The position numbers were made by a program, and so were the translations under genes. From positions 1-13,745 of the forward strand of contig CAYHNZ010000026.1 in NCBI GenBank assembly GCA_964358205.1: a stretch of DNA of 13,745 nt. Reading direction: 5' to 3'. Numbering within the stretch: position 1 is the stretch's first letter; each line of letters opens with the position of its first letter. Shown piece after piece: positions 1 to 5,267 of the stretch. Under the pieces are notes generated by a model that saw only the letters and a list, made by a program, of their open reading frames with translations, was not told where the DNA came from and did no database searches. The stretch is from JANLIQ01 sp964358205. GTDB taxonomy: Bacteria; Patescibacteriota; UBA1384; 2-12-FULL-50-11.

Positions 1-53
1 AGCGTCGGGATAACCCGGCACCAAGGTGGGATCGGTAAGGAAAGCTAAGTCGT
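1..53 (+). rRNA. rrs: 16S rRNA, 3' region, exon 1 (partial, interrupted by intron)
   Basis: This is the end of the helix 44 region of the small-subunit rRNA, running into the universal AAGTCGT just before the intron. Joined to the exon at 838, it restores the conserved AAGTCGTAACAAGG of bacterial 16S. The gene begins outside the window. The last exon base, T53, corresponds by alignment to E. coli U1498, at the base of the decoding-site helix. That numbering was counted back from the 3' end of E. coli 16S from memory. Confidence 0.93.
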
Positions 54-203
54 AAGAAAGTTGCGACCTTGCCGAGTAATTGGCAAGTAAAATTCGGCTG
101 TATCGGTGAACCCCTCCTCTTTATCAGTTATGATAAAGGTATGAAGGGAATACCGAGGGAAGTCCCCTGATAGGGACCCCGTAGAGACTACACGCCGACG
201 CCT

Positions 204-791
204 ATGGAGAAAGTGAATCAAAGTATCCTACAAGCGTATTTGTTCGGTGCCTTGCACGATGGAACATTCAATAGGAAGCATAAAACCTGGCGAATTTCCC
301 AATCAAATCGGGCATGGCTAGAAAAGCTGAAAGACATACTCAACGAACTTGGGTATAAGGCCTGGATTTATCAAGAAGGAAAGTCGAGAACAGTTTCAAT
401 CGTTGAAACTACCGCCGCCTTCCTGAAGCAAATTCCAGAGCCATTACAGCTCCAAACGAAGAAAGAACAAATTGCTTATATCAGAGGATATTTTGATGCT
501 GAAGGCGGAATTCCAAAAAGTGATAATCACTGGATGTATATCCAACTATCACAAAAGAACCAGGTTGAGCTTGAACAAATCAAGACAATTCTAGTTTCTC
601 TTGGAATCGAAGCCGGCAAAATTCACAATCCCAGTCAGAAGATTGACCCCAATTATTGGAGATTATTTATCTCCAGGAAATCTCACCAAGATTTCATTAA
701 AATAATCGGGTCGTGGCATCCAAGAAAGCAAAAGCTTTTGGCAAGTAGGATGAAGATATATGACTTCCAGTCAGCGTCGTCATTCACATAG
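204..791 (+). CDS. LAGLIDADG homing endonuclease encoded in the 16S intron
   Basis: A 195-residue protein with two LAGLIDADG helices: YLFGALHDG at residues 12-20 and YIRGYFDAEG at 92-101. The acidic residues D19 and E100 sit at the catalytic positions. Two motifs about 80 residues apart in one chain indicate a monomeric, pseudo-symmetric enzyme that would cut intron-less 16S genes at the insertion site, and it may also act as a maturase. ATG 204 lies just after the R/P7 element, and the stop (789-791) lies just before S, so the gene occupies P8. No ribosome-binding site is visible, and translation must occur from unspliced or excised RNA. The frame is intact, suggesting a recently active element. 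Its last codons contain one copy of a 15-bp direct repeat (see the repeat entry at 746-803). Confidence 0.92.
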   Translation: MEKVNQSILQAYLFGALHDGTFNRKHKTWRISQSNRAWLEKLKDILNELGYKAWIYQEGKSRTVSIVETTAAFLKQIPEPLQLQTKKEQIAYIRGYFDAEGGIPKSDNHWMYIQLSQKNQVELEQIKTILVSLGIEAGKIHNPSQKIDPNYWRLFISRKSHQDFIKIIGSWHPRKQKLLASRMKIYDFQSASSFT

Positions 792-803
792 GATGAAGAT
801 ATA
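746..803 (+). repeat. 15-bp direct repeat at the end of the endonuclease gene
   Basis: TAGGATGAAGATATA occurs at 746-760 and again at 789-803, 43 bp apart. The second copy provides the endonuclease stop codon (TAG 789-791) and runs into the intron S element. The first copy is coding. This looks like a local duplication made when the gene was extended into, or captured by, the intron core. Confidence 0.85.
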
Positions 804-837
804 GTCCATGCGCTATGGAAACATAGGGAATAACATG

Positions 838-882
838 AACAAGGTATCCGTAGGGGAATCTGCGGATGGATCACCTCCTTTC
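838..882 (+). rRNA. rrs: 16S rRNA 3' terminal exon with intact anti-Shine-Dalgarno
   Basis: The sequence starts AACAAGGTATCCG and ends GGATCACCTCCTTTCT, the conserved 3' tail of bacterial 16S rRNA including the helix 45 region. The anti-Shine-Dalgarno CACCTCC is intact, although several genes in this window lack an obvious Shine-Dalgarno sequence. The 3' end is placed at about 882 by analogy and could be a few bases off. Confidence 0.93.
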
Positions 883-1285
883 TAGGGAGTAGAAAAATTA
901 GAAAATCGAGAGTTCGCCCCTCGGGCGAACATCAGAAAATTACTTCAAATCGTGAGATTCGAAGTAGCAATATTCTTGCAACCGCCAAGTGTTTAAGAGT
1001 TAACTCAAAAGTTATAACTCAAGGCTTAAAACTATGGAACAAAACAACCGATTTTGGATTTTTTGTCGTGACTCCGTTTAGTACAGAGTGCCGGTGACTG
1101 GATATCCAAACTGTTTTTTTGTAAAATAATATGGTTGGATATGAGTGCGAAGCTCGGTGGGCCGAAACGGTTATGAGAACTGAACAGTTTCGGTTCGTAT
1201 CGTTGAGGCGAGCGAGACCTTGTAATATACTTACGGCGGTCGAGCCCCGGGAGAGCATCGCTCTGATGTCGTAATGAAACTTGGT
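883..1285 (+). other. 16S to tRNA-Ile spacer, structured, no gene
   Basis: No credible protein gene is present. Several hairpins are visible: GTTCGCCC/GGGCGAAC (912-930), TACTTC/GAAGTA with an inner AATC/GATT (941-966), ATATCCAA/TTGGATAT (1102-1142) and CCGAAAC/GTTTCGG (1162-1193). These are probably rRNA precursor processing structures. No terminator (GC stem plus T run) is seen between 16S and the tRNA, so the two are probably co-transcribed. Confidence 0.6.
1252..1267 (+). pseudogene. Fragment of tRNA-Ile (D stem to anticodon)
   Basis: AGAGCATCGCTCTGAT is an exact copy of bases 1305-1320 of the real tRNA-Ile just downstream. It covers the 3' side of the D stem through the GAT anticodon. 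No acceptor or T arm accompanies it, so it is a fragment. Confidence 0.7.
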
Positions 1286-1371
1286 GGGCGCGTAGCTCAG
1301 TGGTAGAGCATCGCTCTGATAAGGCGAGGGTCGGAAGTTCGATCCTTCCCGCGCCCACCAAGTTTCGTTAC
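1271..1371 (+). repeat. 22-bp inverted repeat extending the tRNA-Ile acceptor stem
   Basis: Bases 1271-1292 pair with 1350-1371 without a break, with a single G-U pair. The helix comprises the seven acceptor pairs, then the discriminator/CCA (1357-1360) paired with TGGT (1282-1285), then eleven more pairs. In the precursor the CCA end would therefore be double-stranded. Confidence 0.85.
1286..1360 (+). tRNA. ileT: tRNA-Ile (GAT)
   Basis: A full cloverleaf: acceptor GGGCGCG/CGCGCCC, D stem GCTC/GAGC, anticodon stem TCGCT/GGCGA with loop CTGATAA (anticodon GAT), T stem GGAAG/CTTCC with loop TTCGATC, discriminator A, and an encoded CCA (1358-1360). A tRNA-Ile directly after 16S is the usual bacterial arrangement. 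The usual partner tRNA-Ala is not next to it but about 2.8 kb downstream. The flanks are unusual: a long inverted repeat extends the acceptor stem, and fragments of the same tRNA lie on both sides. Confidence 0.96.
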
Positions 1372-1489
1372 TCGCTGTTCGCAAGCGGAGCTTGCTTACA
1401 GTAATGGCGAGGGTCGGAAGTTCGATCCTTCCCGCGCCCACCAAGTTGCGTTACTCGCTGTTCGCAAGCGGCAGCTTGCTTACAGTAGT
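1323..1489 (+). repeat. 83/84-bp tandem duplication containing the tRNA-Ile 3' half
   Basis: Copy 1 is 1323-1405 and copy 2 is 1406-1489. They differ by two substitutions and one inserted C. Each unit holds the tRNA 3' half from the anticodon stem to CCA, then a hairpin with stem GCAAGC/GCTTGC (1381-1395 in copy 1) flanked by CTGT/ACAG. A third start, CGAGGGTCG, appears at 1492-1500. No T run follows the hairpins, so they do not look like terminators. Confidence 0.88.
1406..1443 (+). pseudogene. 3' half of tRNA-Ile (pseudo-tRNA)
   Basis: An exact copy of the 3' half of tRNA-Ile: 3' anticodon strand, variable loop, T arm, 3' acceptor strand and CCA. No 5' half lies upstream. Instead GGCGAG can pair with CTCGC at 1371-1375 around the GCAAGC hairpin. 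It arose through the 83-bp tandem duplication and cannot fold as a normal tRNA. Confidence 0.85.
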
Positions 1490-1537
1490 TACGAGGGTCG
1501 ACAGGGCGACCTCGAAGCATTAAGGTAGGAGATAGAA

Positions 1538-2131
1538 ATGTTTAGGGTGATTAAGAACTGGTCAAAAAATTCTAACGGCAGTACTCAAGCCGTACAAATC
1601 ATCGGTTTCATCATTGTTTTCGGTTTATTCGTTAGTGTCGTTTCGGTTTTGCTCAACCATTTTATCAATCCTCACATTCTGCCGCTAACAAACGAGGTAG
1701 CCATTCACCCCTACCGGGCCTTGGGGTTATATTTTGCGTTTGTCGCCGCCGCTTCAGTTATTGTGCCGATTCCCACTCTGCCGATAGATTTGCTTTTTTT
1801 CGGTTTGCTAGACCCAATCTTTGTGATTGTCGTGCGGGTTGCGGGGGGAATTGCGGGGGGATCAATTTCATACTTCCTAGCTTTTAACTACGGTCGACCG
1901 CTATTAAGGCGCTTACTATCTGAAAAGAACTACGGTTTTATTGAAAAATATTCTAATACTTTAAATTGGCAACAGTTTTTTATTATCGCCATGATCCCGG
2001 TTATTAACGCTGAATTGATGGCTTATGTTGGCGGTGTTGGTAAGATTGGCTATCGAAAAACCATCAGCACATTACTTTTGGCGACCGGCTACCGAGTTCT
2101 TTTTGTTTACTTCGTGATACATTATCGATGA
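1538..2131 (+). CDS. VTT/DedA-like (SNARE-associated family) membrane protein
   Basis: A 197-residue integral membrane protein. Hydrophobic segments lie at about residues 20-40, 63-90, 92-115 and 147-195. The middle segment with PIPTLPIDLL, RVAGGIAGGSISYFLAFNYGR and the later FFIIAMIPVINAELMAYVGG follow the pattern of the VTT (DedA/TVP38) domain: a re-entrant Pro-rich loop, a Gly-rich helix packing with an Arg, and a second re-entrant region. Family members act as lipid scramblases or flippases (for example for undecaprenyl phosphate) or affect membrane homeostasis; the substrate cannot be told here. An AGGAG (1527-1531) sits 6 nt before ATG 1538. The stop TGA touches the murB ATG with no gap, so the two are translationally linked. 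No terminator separates it from tRNA-Ile, so rRNA read-through could supply the transcript. Confidence 0.75.
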   Translation: MFRVIKNWSKNSNGSTQAVQIIGFIIVFGLFVSVVSVLLNHFINPHILPLTNEVAIHPYRALGLYFAFVAAASVIVPIPTLPIDLLFFGLLDPIFVIVVRVAGGIAGGSISYFLAFNYGRPLLRRLLSEKNYGFIEKYSNTLNWQQFFIIAMIPVINAELMAYVGGVGKIGYRKTISTLLLATGYRVLFVYFVIHYR

Positions 2132-3079
2132 ATGGATAATTTATCGGTAGAAGAAAATGTATCGTTGGCGCCGTTAACTACTTTCAAAGTTGGCGGACCA
2201 GCCAAGTATTTTGCTCGTGTTAAAACGGAAACGGAATTACTAGAATCCCTGGAGTTAGCCCGAAAAAATGGCTGGCCGGTTTTTGTGTTGGCCGCCGGCA
2301 GTAATTTAATTGTCTCCGACAACGGTTTTGACGGACTGGTGATCAACCTGGAACTAGGGACTAGGGACTGGGGACTAGATAATTCCCAGTTGGTAGCTAC
2401 TGCCTCGGCGTCAATGGAGCTGCTAGTTAACGAAAGCATCCGAGCCGGATTAGCCAGTCTAGAATGGGCCGGGGGTTTACCCGGTAGTTTCGGTGGAGCG
2501 ATTCGTGGTAACGCCGGTTGTTTCGGCGGTGAAATCAAAGATAGCATCTTTTCGGTTAAATCGATTGACATCGTCACGGGCCAGGAGATTGATCGTGATA
2601 ACTCGGCCTGCGAATTTGGCTATCGCGATTCGATTTTCAAGCGAGTTAAAGAAGTGATCGTTGAAGGCACTTTACAATTAACGAAGGGCGATCGTGCCGA
2701 GTTACGCCAGATTGCTGATCAACATATCCAACAGCGTTGCGATCGTCAGCCGTTGGAGTTTCCCAATGCTGGTTCGATCTTCAAAAATATTCCACTTGAA
2801 CGAATGCCGAAAATTCACTTACCGCTCTTTGCCGATGCCATTAAGGACGATCCTTTTCCGATTGTGCCGACGGCCAAAGTTATCGCAGTGGCCGGTTTAA
2901 AAGGGCTGCGGGTCGGGGATGCTCAACTGTCAGAAAAGCACTCCAATTACATCGTCAATCTTGGTCAGGCCAAGGCCGCTGACATCGTGATTTTAATTGA
3001 AAAAATCCGGACTGATATCAAGAGTAAATATCAAGTCGATCTCGAAGTCGAGCCGGAGTTAGTGGGTTTCGAGGATTGA
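2132..3079 (+). CDS. murB: UDP-N-acetylenolpyruvoylglucosamine reductase MurB
   Basis: MurB uses FAD and NADPH to reduce UDP-GlcNAc-enolpyruvate to UDP-MurNAc, a cytoplasmic step of peptidoglycan synthesis. The 315-residue protein has the FAD-binding signatures TTFKVGGPA (16-24) and GSNLIVSDNGFDGLVI (56-71), the Gly-rich WAGGLPGSFGGAIRGNAG (112-129), FGYRDSIFK (162-170), the catalytic Ser in GSIFKN (S215), SEKHSNYIVN (267-276) and the conserved C-terminal Glu in EPELVG (E309). Its ATG directly follows the TGA of the VTT gene; no Shine-Dalgarno is seen, so coupled translation is likely. Residues 73-86 are encoded by a CTAG-type repeat (2350-2391) that also occurs in fpg, and look like an in-frame insertion on a surface loop. 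With the downstream L,D-transpeptidase it forms a small cell-wall block. Confidence 0.95.
   Translation: MDNLSVEENVSLAPLTTFKVGGPAKYFARVKTETELLESLELARKNGWPVFVLAAGSNLIVSDNGFDGLVINLELGTRDWGLDNSQLVATASASMELLVNESIRAGLASLEWAGGLPGSFGGAIRGNAGCFGGEIKDSIFSVKSIDIVTGQEIDRDNSACEFGYRDSIFKRVKEVIVEGTLQLTKGDRAELRQIADQHIQQRCDRQPLEFPNAGSIFKNIPLERMPKIHLPLFADAIKDDPFPIVPTAKVIAVAGLKGLRVGDAQLSEKHSNYIVNLGQAKAADIVILIEKIRTDIKSKYQVDLEVEPELVGFED
2350..2391 (+). repeat. CTAGGGA-type minisatellite inside murB
   Basis: GGAACTAGGGACTAGGGAC (2350-2368) continues as a degenerate repeat to about 2391. The same 19 bases occur on the minus strand inside fpg (10696-10714). It encodes LELGTRDWGLDNSQ and keeps the frame. Confidence 0.8.
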
Positions 3080-3145
3080 TTTATTGAAGACATTAGGTTA
3101 AGGTAACTTGACGTGTGGGGCACACCCACACCGCACGGAAGCGAT

Positions 3146-3625
3146 ATGAAAAGATTCGTTCTTTTACTTTTACTACTTGCGACGACGACTGTTGTCGCCA
3201 TTGGACTCGGACAAACCACAACCAGCAAAGGTAAGCAAATACTGGTGATTTTGAACCAGCAGAAGCTCTTTGCCATCGAGAACGGCCAGCCGTTCTATGA
3301 GTTTCACTGCTCAACCGGACGAAGGGGCATGACCACCCCAACTGGGCTAACCAAGGTGAGGGCGAAGCTTCGCTACAACCGGGCTTTGCCGGAATATGGT
3401 GGTGGTGCCATTCCGTACACGCTTCGGATACACTCATTCGATCCGAAGACGAAAAAAATTCGGCGGATCAATATTCACGCCTATGATTCGGTTCCGAGCT
3501 ATCCAGCTTCGCACGGTTGCATTCGACTATCAAAGAAGGATGCGGCCAAGCTTTTCGGCTGGGCGGAAGTCGGAATACCAGTCGCGATCATCACTGGGCC
3601 ACTAACATCAAAAAAGAAAAGCTAG
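3146..3625 (+). CDS. L,D-transpeptidase (YkuD domain), membrane-anchored or secreted
   Basis: A 159-residue protein starting MKRFVLLLLL, with a single hydrophobic segment (about residues 4-21) serving as signal or anchor, followed by a YkuD catalytic domain. The active-site signature is complete: H111 in NIHAYD, then SHGCIRLS with S122, H123, G124 and the nucleophile C125. Such enzymes form 3-3 cross-links in peptidoglycan or attach proteins to it outside the membrane. The ATG at 3146 is preferred over an in-frame upstream GTG at 3113 because it gives a clean signal sequence and has GGAAG (3137-3141) 4 nt upstream. A hairpin GTGTGGG/CCCACAC (3113-3131) lies just before that site. A strong terminator follows the gene, closing the VTT-murB-LDT unit. 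Confidence 0.9.
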   Translation: MKRFVLLLLLLATTTVVAIGLGQTTTSKGKQILVILNQQKLFAIENGQPFYEFHCSTGRRGMTTPTGLTKVRAKLRYNRALPEYGGGAIPYTLRIHSFDPKTKKIRRINIHAYDSVPSYPASHGCIRLSKKDAAKLFGWAEVGIPVAIITGPLTSKKKS

Positions 3626-3642
3626 GATCAGGATCAGCCCTT

Positions 3643-3669
3643 GGGCCGCGAGCAGTCGCGGCCCTTTTT
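3643..3669 (+). terminator. Rho-independent terminator after the L,D-transpeptidase gene
   Basis: A perfect 9-bp stem GGGCCGCGA/TCGCGGCCC with loop GCAG, followed by TTTTT. It is the first clear plus-strand terminator after 16S, so the transcript from the 16S promoter could extend to here. Confidence 0.93.
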
Positions 3670-3673
3670 AAGC

Positions 3674-3749
3674 CACAACCGACAGGTAAAGGACAGGCCT
3701 CTACCTGTAGAATTTATACCTGAAGGCCTGTCCTTCAGGTTCGGTTGTG
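3674..3749 (+). repeat. Dispersed double-hairpin repeat, copy 1
   Basis: A 59-bp core (3682-3740) is repeated at 11095-11153 with one mismatch. The core folds as two hairpins, ACAGGTA/TACCTGT and ACCTGAAGG/CCTTCAGGT, or alternatively as one long hairpin through AAGGACAGGCCT/AGGCCTGTCCTT. This copy is framed by a perfect 9-bp inverted repeat CACAACCGA (3674-3682)/TCGGTTGTG (3741-3749). It codes for nothing obvious and resembles a small non-autonomous palindromic element. Confidence 0.88.
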
Positions 3750-3799
3750 ATGGGTTGGTTTTAAGGCGGGTGTCTTTAATTAACTGCTAAACTGAATTG

Positions 3800-4000
3800 A
3801 TGGGGACACTACTAAAGATTGCGATTCTAATTTTGGGCTTGGGTGTCGGCACAGCACTAATAAAATATAGTTACCAGCTGACCCAAATTTTTGGCCATAA
3901 CTCCCTGGCGGAGCAGTACTTGGGTAACGGCGGTAGCTACACGATGTGGAAAATGTTGGGGCTGATTATCATTTTCGGAAGTATTTGGTATGTGTTTTGA
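3800..4000 (+). CDS. Small two-helix membrane protein, hypothetical
   Basis: A 66-residue protein with two hydrophobic helices (about residues 4-22 and 49-65) joined by a polar stretch, QIFGHNSLAEQYLGNGGSYTMWK. I do not recognise a named family, though short membrane proteins with this helix - Gly-rich linker - helix layout recur in CPR genomes (recollection, not checked). ATG 3800 is preferred to the TTG at 3797. No Shine-Dalgarno is seen upstream. It sits between a terminator and the tRNA-Ala promoter and so appears to be a single-gene unit. No function can be assigned. Confidence 0.65.
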   Translation: MGTLLKIAILILGLGVGTALIKYSYQLTQIFGHNSLAEQYLGNGGSYTMWKMLGLIIIFGSIWYVF

Positions 4001-4032
4001 AAAGCTTCTGGCTTCTAGCTTCTAGCAACTGG

Positions 4033-4061
4033 CTGACATAATGCAGTAGATCTGATATGAT
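4033..4061 (+). promoter_or_regulatory. Sigma70-type promoter for tRNA-Ala
   Basis: -35 CTGACA (4033-4038), a 17-nt spacer and -10 TATGAT (4056-4061), each one mismatch from consensus. The predicted start is near 4068, about 67 nt before the tRNA. It lies just downstream of the small membrane protein gene. Confidence 0.75.
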
Positions 4062-4080
4062 TTGGCTCGTAGCTAGTTGC

Positions 4081-4130
4081 CAGTAGCCCCTCGACAGGGC
4101 TCTGGGTAAACCAGGGGCTAGTTGCTTTTT
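4081..4130 (+). promoter_or_regulatory. Terminator-like leader hairpin before tRNA-Ala
   Basis: Stem CAG-TAGCCCCT (4081-4091) pairs with AGGGGCTA-g-TTG (4113-4124), followed by C and TTTTT (4126-4130). It lies between the promoter and the tRNA, so it could attenuate the tRNA transcript, terminate transcripts coming from upstream, or be a processing signal. The 9-mer GCTAGTTGC occurs on both sides (4072-4080 and 4117-4125). Confidence 0.55.
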
Positions 4131-4134
4131 CCAA

Positions 4135-4210
4135 GGGCCGTTAGCTCAATTGGTAGAGCGCCGGTTTTGCATACCGGAGGTAGGGAGTTCGAACCTCCCA
4201 CGGTCCACCA
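4135..4210 (+). tRNA. alaT: tRNA-Ala (TGC)
   Basis: A full cloverleaf: acceptor GGGCCGT/ACGGTCC with the G3-U70 wobble that marks alanine tRNAs, D stem GCTC/GAGC, anticodon stem CCGGT/ACCGG with loop TTTGCAT (anticodon TGC), T stem GGGAG/CTCCC with loop TTCGAAC, discriminator A, and an encoded CCA (4208-4210). In a normal rRNA operon this tRNA would follow tRNA-Ile and precede 23S. Here it stands alone with its own promoter and terminator, but keeps the expected strand and order. Confidence 0.97.
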
Positions 4211-4239
4211 TAACGGGCATCAATCAGGTTAAAGCCTGC

Positions 4240-4268
4240 AAAAAAGAGCCTAAAGCGGGCTCTTTTTG
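4240..4268 (+). terminator. Terminator after tRNA-Ala
   Basis: AAAAAGAGCC (4241-4250) pairs with GGCTCTTTTT (4258-4267) around loop TAAAGCG. With the upstream promoter this defines a one-gene tRNA transcription unit. Confidence 0.9.
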
Positions 4269-4458
4269 TATTTATTAAATATTTTCCAGGTTCAAGAGTT
4301 ACAATAGACATATGGTTCGTAACTCTAACCAGTATAGTCCGAAATTAAGCAAATTAATCGAACATTTATAGAACTCCAAAATAATCCTCTAGTACTGGAC
4401 TTGGAGGGTCACTTTTGCTAGCATTAGCATACTGCAACTTGCGGTGAGGTGTATCGAG
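4269..4458 (+). other. Intergenic stretch with no assigned gene
   Basis: AT-rich region between the tRNA-Ala terminator and the next gene. A 19-codon open frame (4312-4371) lacks a Shine-Dalgarno and is too short to support. I see no confident promoter. Confidence 0.4.
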
Positions 4459-5076
4459 ATGAAGCAGCTTTTTAACAGAATATTGTCACTCGCGTATGGT
4501 GTTGGTTTTCCCTTTGGAATTCTGATTACCCTCGCGCTACTCGTCCTACCTGTCCCTTTCCACCTTCGGGTAATCCCTACCTTCTGGATGGTTCTCCTTG
4601 TAAGCGTTTGGTGCTATCCCGGAAGTCCAAAGGAGCGAAAGGAAGTTCCCTGGGCATCTCCGGGGACCTGGGTCATCCTAATTGTTGGCCTTGTACTTTT
4701 ACCCCTTCTGTGGCTTATCGAAAGGTACTCTACGGCTAAAGGAGATAACTCTAATAAGTTGGCTGGTCGGATCAAAGCTCATAAGGAGAATATCCGAACG
4801 CTCAGCAACAGCCTGAAGATAACATGGGACCAGATCGAACGAGAGGAGATTCTCGGCTTAATTGACAAGCATGAAGAGCAGTTGCGAATTCTGAGGGCAT
4901 TGCCAGCAGAAGAAGCACAACGCGAAGCGGACAAGCAAGCACGACAACAAACGCAGGACGCAATCATCGGCTCCCGCAGTTTTCTGACGGCGAGTAATCT
5001 CTTTCCTCCAAGTACTGTGCTGGCAGATCCTGGAGAACCAACTCAATCCCAGGAGGTTGTGACCGAAAGCTCTTAA
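4459..5076 (+). CDS. Unknown membrane protein with C-terminal coiled-coil region
   Basis: I do not recognise this 205-residue protein. Three hydrophobic segments are visible (about residues 12-32, 36-53 and 69-88). A charged, helix-prone region follows (about 95-165), rich in Glu, Lys, Gln and Arg with heptad-like spacing, and then a Ser/Thr/Pro/Glu-rich tail. This suggests a membrane-anchored protein with a cytoplasmic or external coiled coil. ATG 4459 is chosen over GTG 4444 because GAGG lies 9 nt upstream of it. It forms its own unit, ending at a terminator. The codon choice looks slightly different from the neighbouring metabolic genes by eye, but this was not measured. Confidence 0.65.
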   Translation: MKQLFNRILSLAYGVGFPFGILITLALLVLPVPFHLRVIPTFWMVLLVSVWCYPGSPKERKEVPWASPGTWVILIVGLVLLPLLWLIERYSTAKGDNSNKLAGRIKAHKENIRTLSNSLKITWDQIEREEILGLIDKHEEQLRILRALPAEEAQREADKQARQQTQDAIIGSRSFLTASNLFPPSTVLADPGEPTQSQEVVTESS

Positions 5077-5126
5077 ACCAGCCTTCGATACGCCTGATCT
5101 CCCCAATCGCCTAGCGTGCGGGGAAA

Positions 5127-5172
5127 AACCAGAGCTACTAATTAATTGGTGTCTCTGGTTCTTTATTTTCTT
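5127..5172 (+). terminator. Terminator after the membrane/coiled-coil gene
   Basis: AACCAGAG (5127-5134) pairs with CTCTGGTT (5153-5160) around an 18-nt loop, followed by T-rich CTTTATTTTCTT. The loop is long, so efficiency is uncertain. Confidence 0.65.
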
Positions 5173-5267
5173 AACGACGATAGGTTTTCTCTAAAATGTC
5201 TAACCAATCGAGTAAGAGTTCGAATGAAACATCATGAAGGCCACTCTTCGAGTCGCTTCGCTTTAGC

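Larger units (their letters stand above)
54..837 (+). ncRNA. Group I self-splicing intron in 16S rRNA
   Basis: The boundaries obey group I rules: the 5' exon ends in T53 and the intron ends in G837. P1 forms between exon GTCGT (49-53) and guide GCGAC (63-67), giving four Watson-Crick pairs plus the expected U-G wobble at the splice site. P2 is CTTGCC/GGCAAG (68-73/82-87). A P3 pairing can be drawn between 95-101 and 191-197. P7 is GACTA/TAGTC (186-190/802-806), lying in typical R (AGACTACA) and S (AAGATATAGTCC) elements. P9 is CTATG-GAAA-CATAG (813-826). The endonuclease gene fills the P8 region between R and S. Every core element is present, so splicing is likely. Introns in 16S rRNA are known from CPR genomes. 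The subgroup was not assigned. Confidence 0.93.

Noticed and set aside
1406..1443. Second tRNA gene
   Set aside because: Only the 3' half is present; no matching 5' acceptor, D arm or anticodon loop lies upstream.
1019..1444. Minus-strand open frames (also 1032-1361) across tRNA-Ile and its repeats
   Set aside because: They are antisense translations of the tRNA and its duplicate, giving the familiar false peptide REGSNFRPSP and MVGAGRIELPT; no ribosome-binding site.
1323..1500. CRISPR array
   Set aside because: Only two full tandem copies of an 83-bp unit, adjacent without spacers, derived from a tRNA; no cas genes.
2122..2577. Minus-strand open frame opposite murB
   Set aside because: Shadow of murB, which has full family motifs on the other strand.
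3093..3437. Minus-strand frames opposite the L,D-transpeptidase, and plus-strand frames at 3396-3723
   Set aside because: Out-of-frame shadows of a gene with an intact YkuD active site and signal segment; the 3517-3723 frame also runs through the terminator and repeat.
4312..4371. 19-codon ORF upstream of the 4459 gene
   Set aside because: No ribosome-binding site, no hydrophobic or otherwise recognisable pattern, too short to support.
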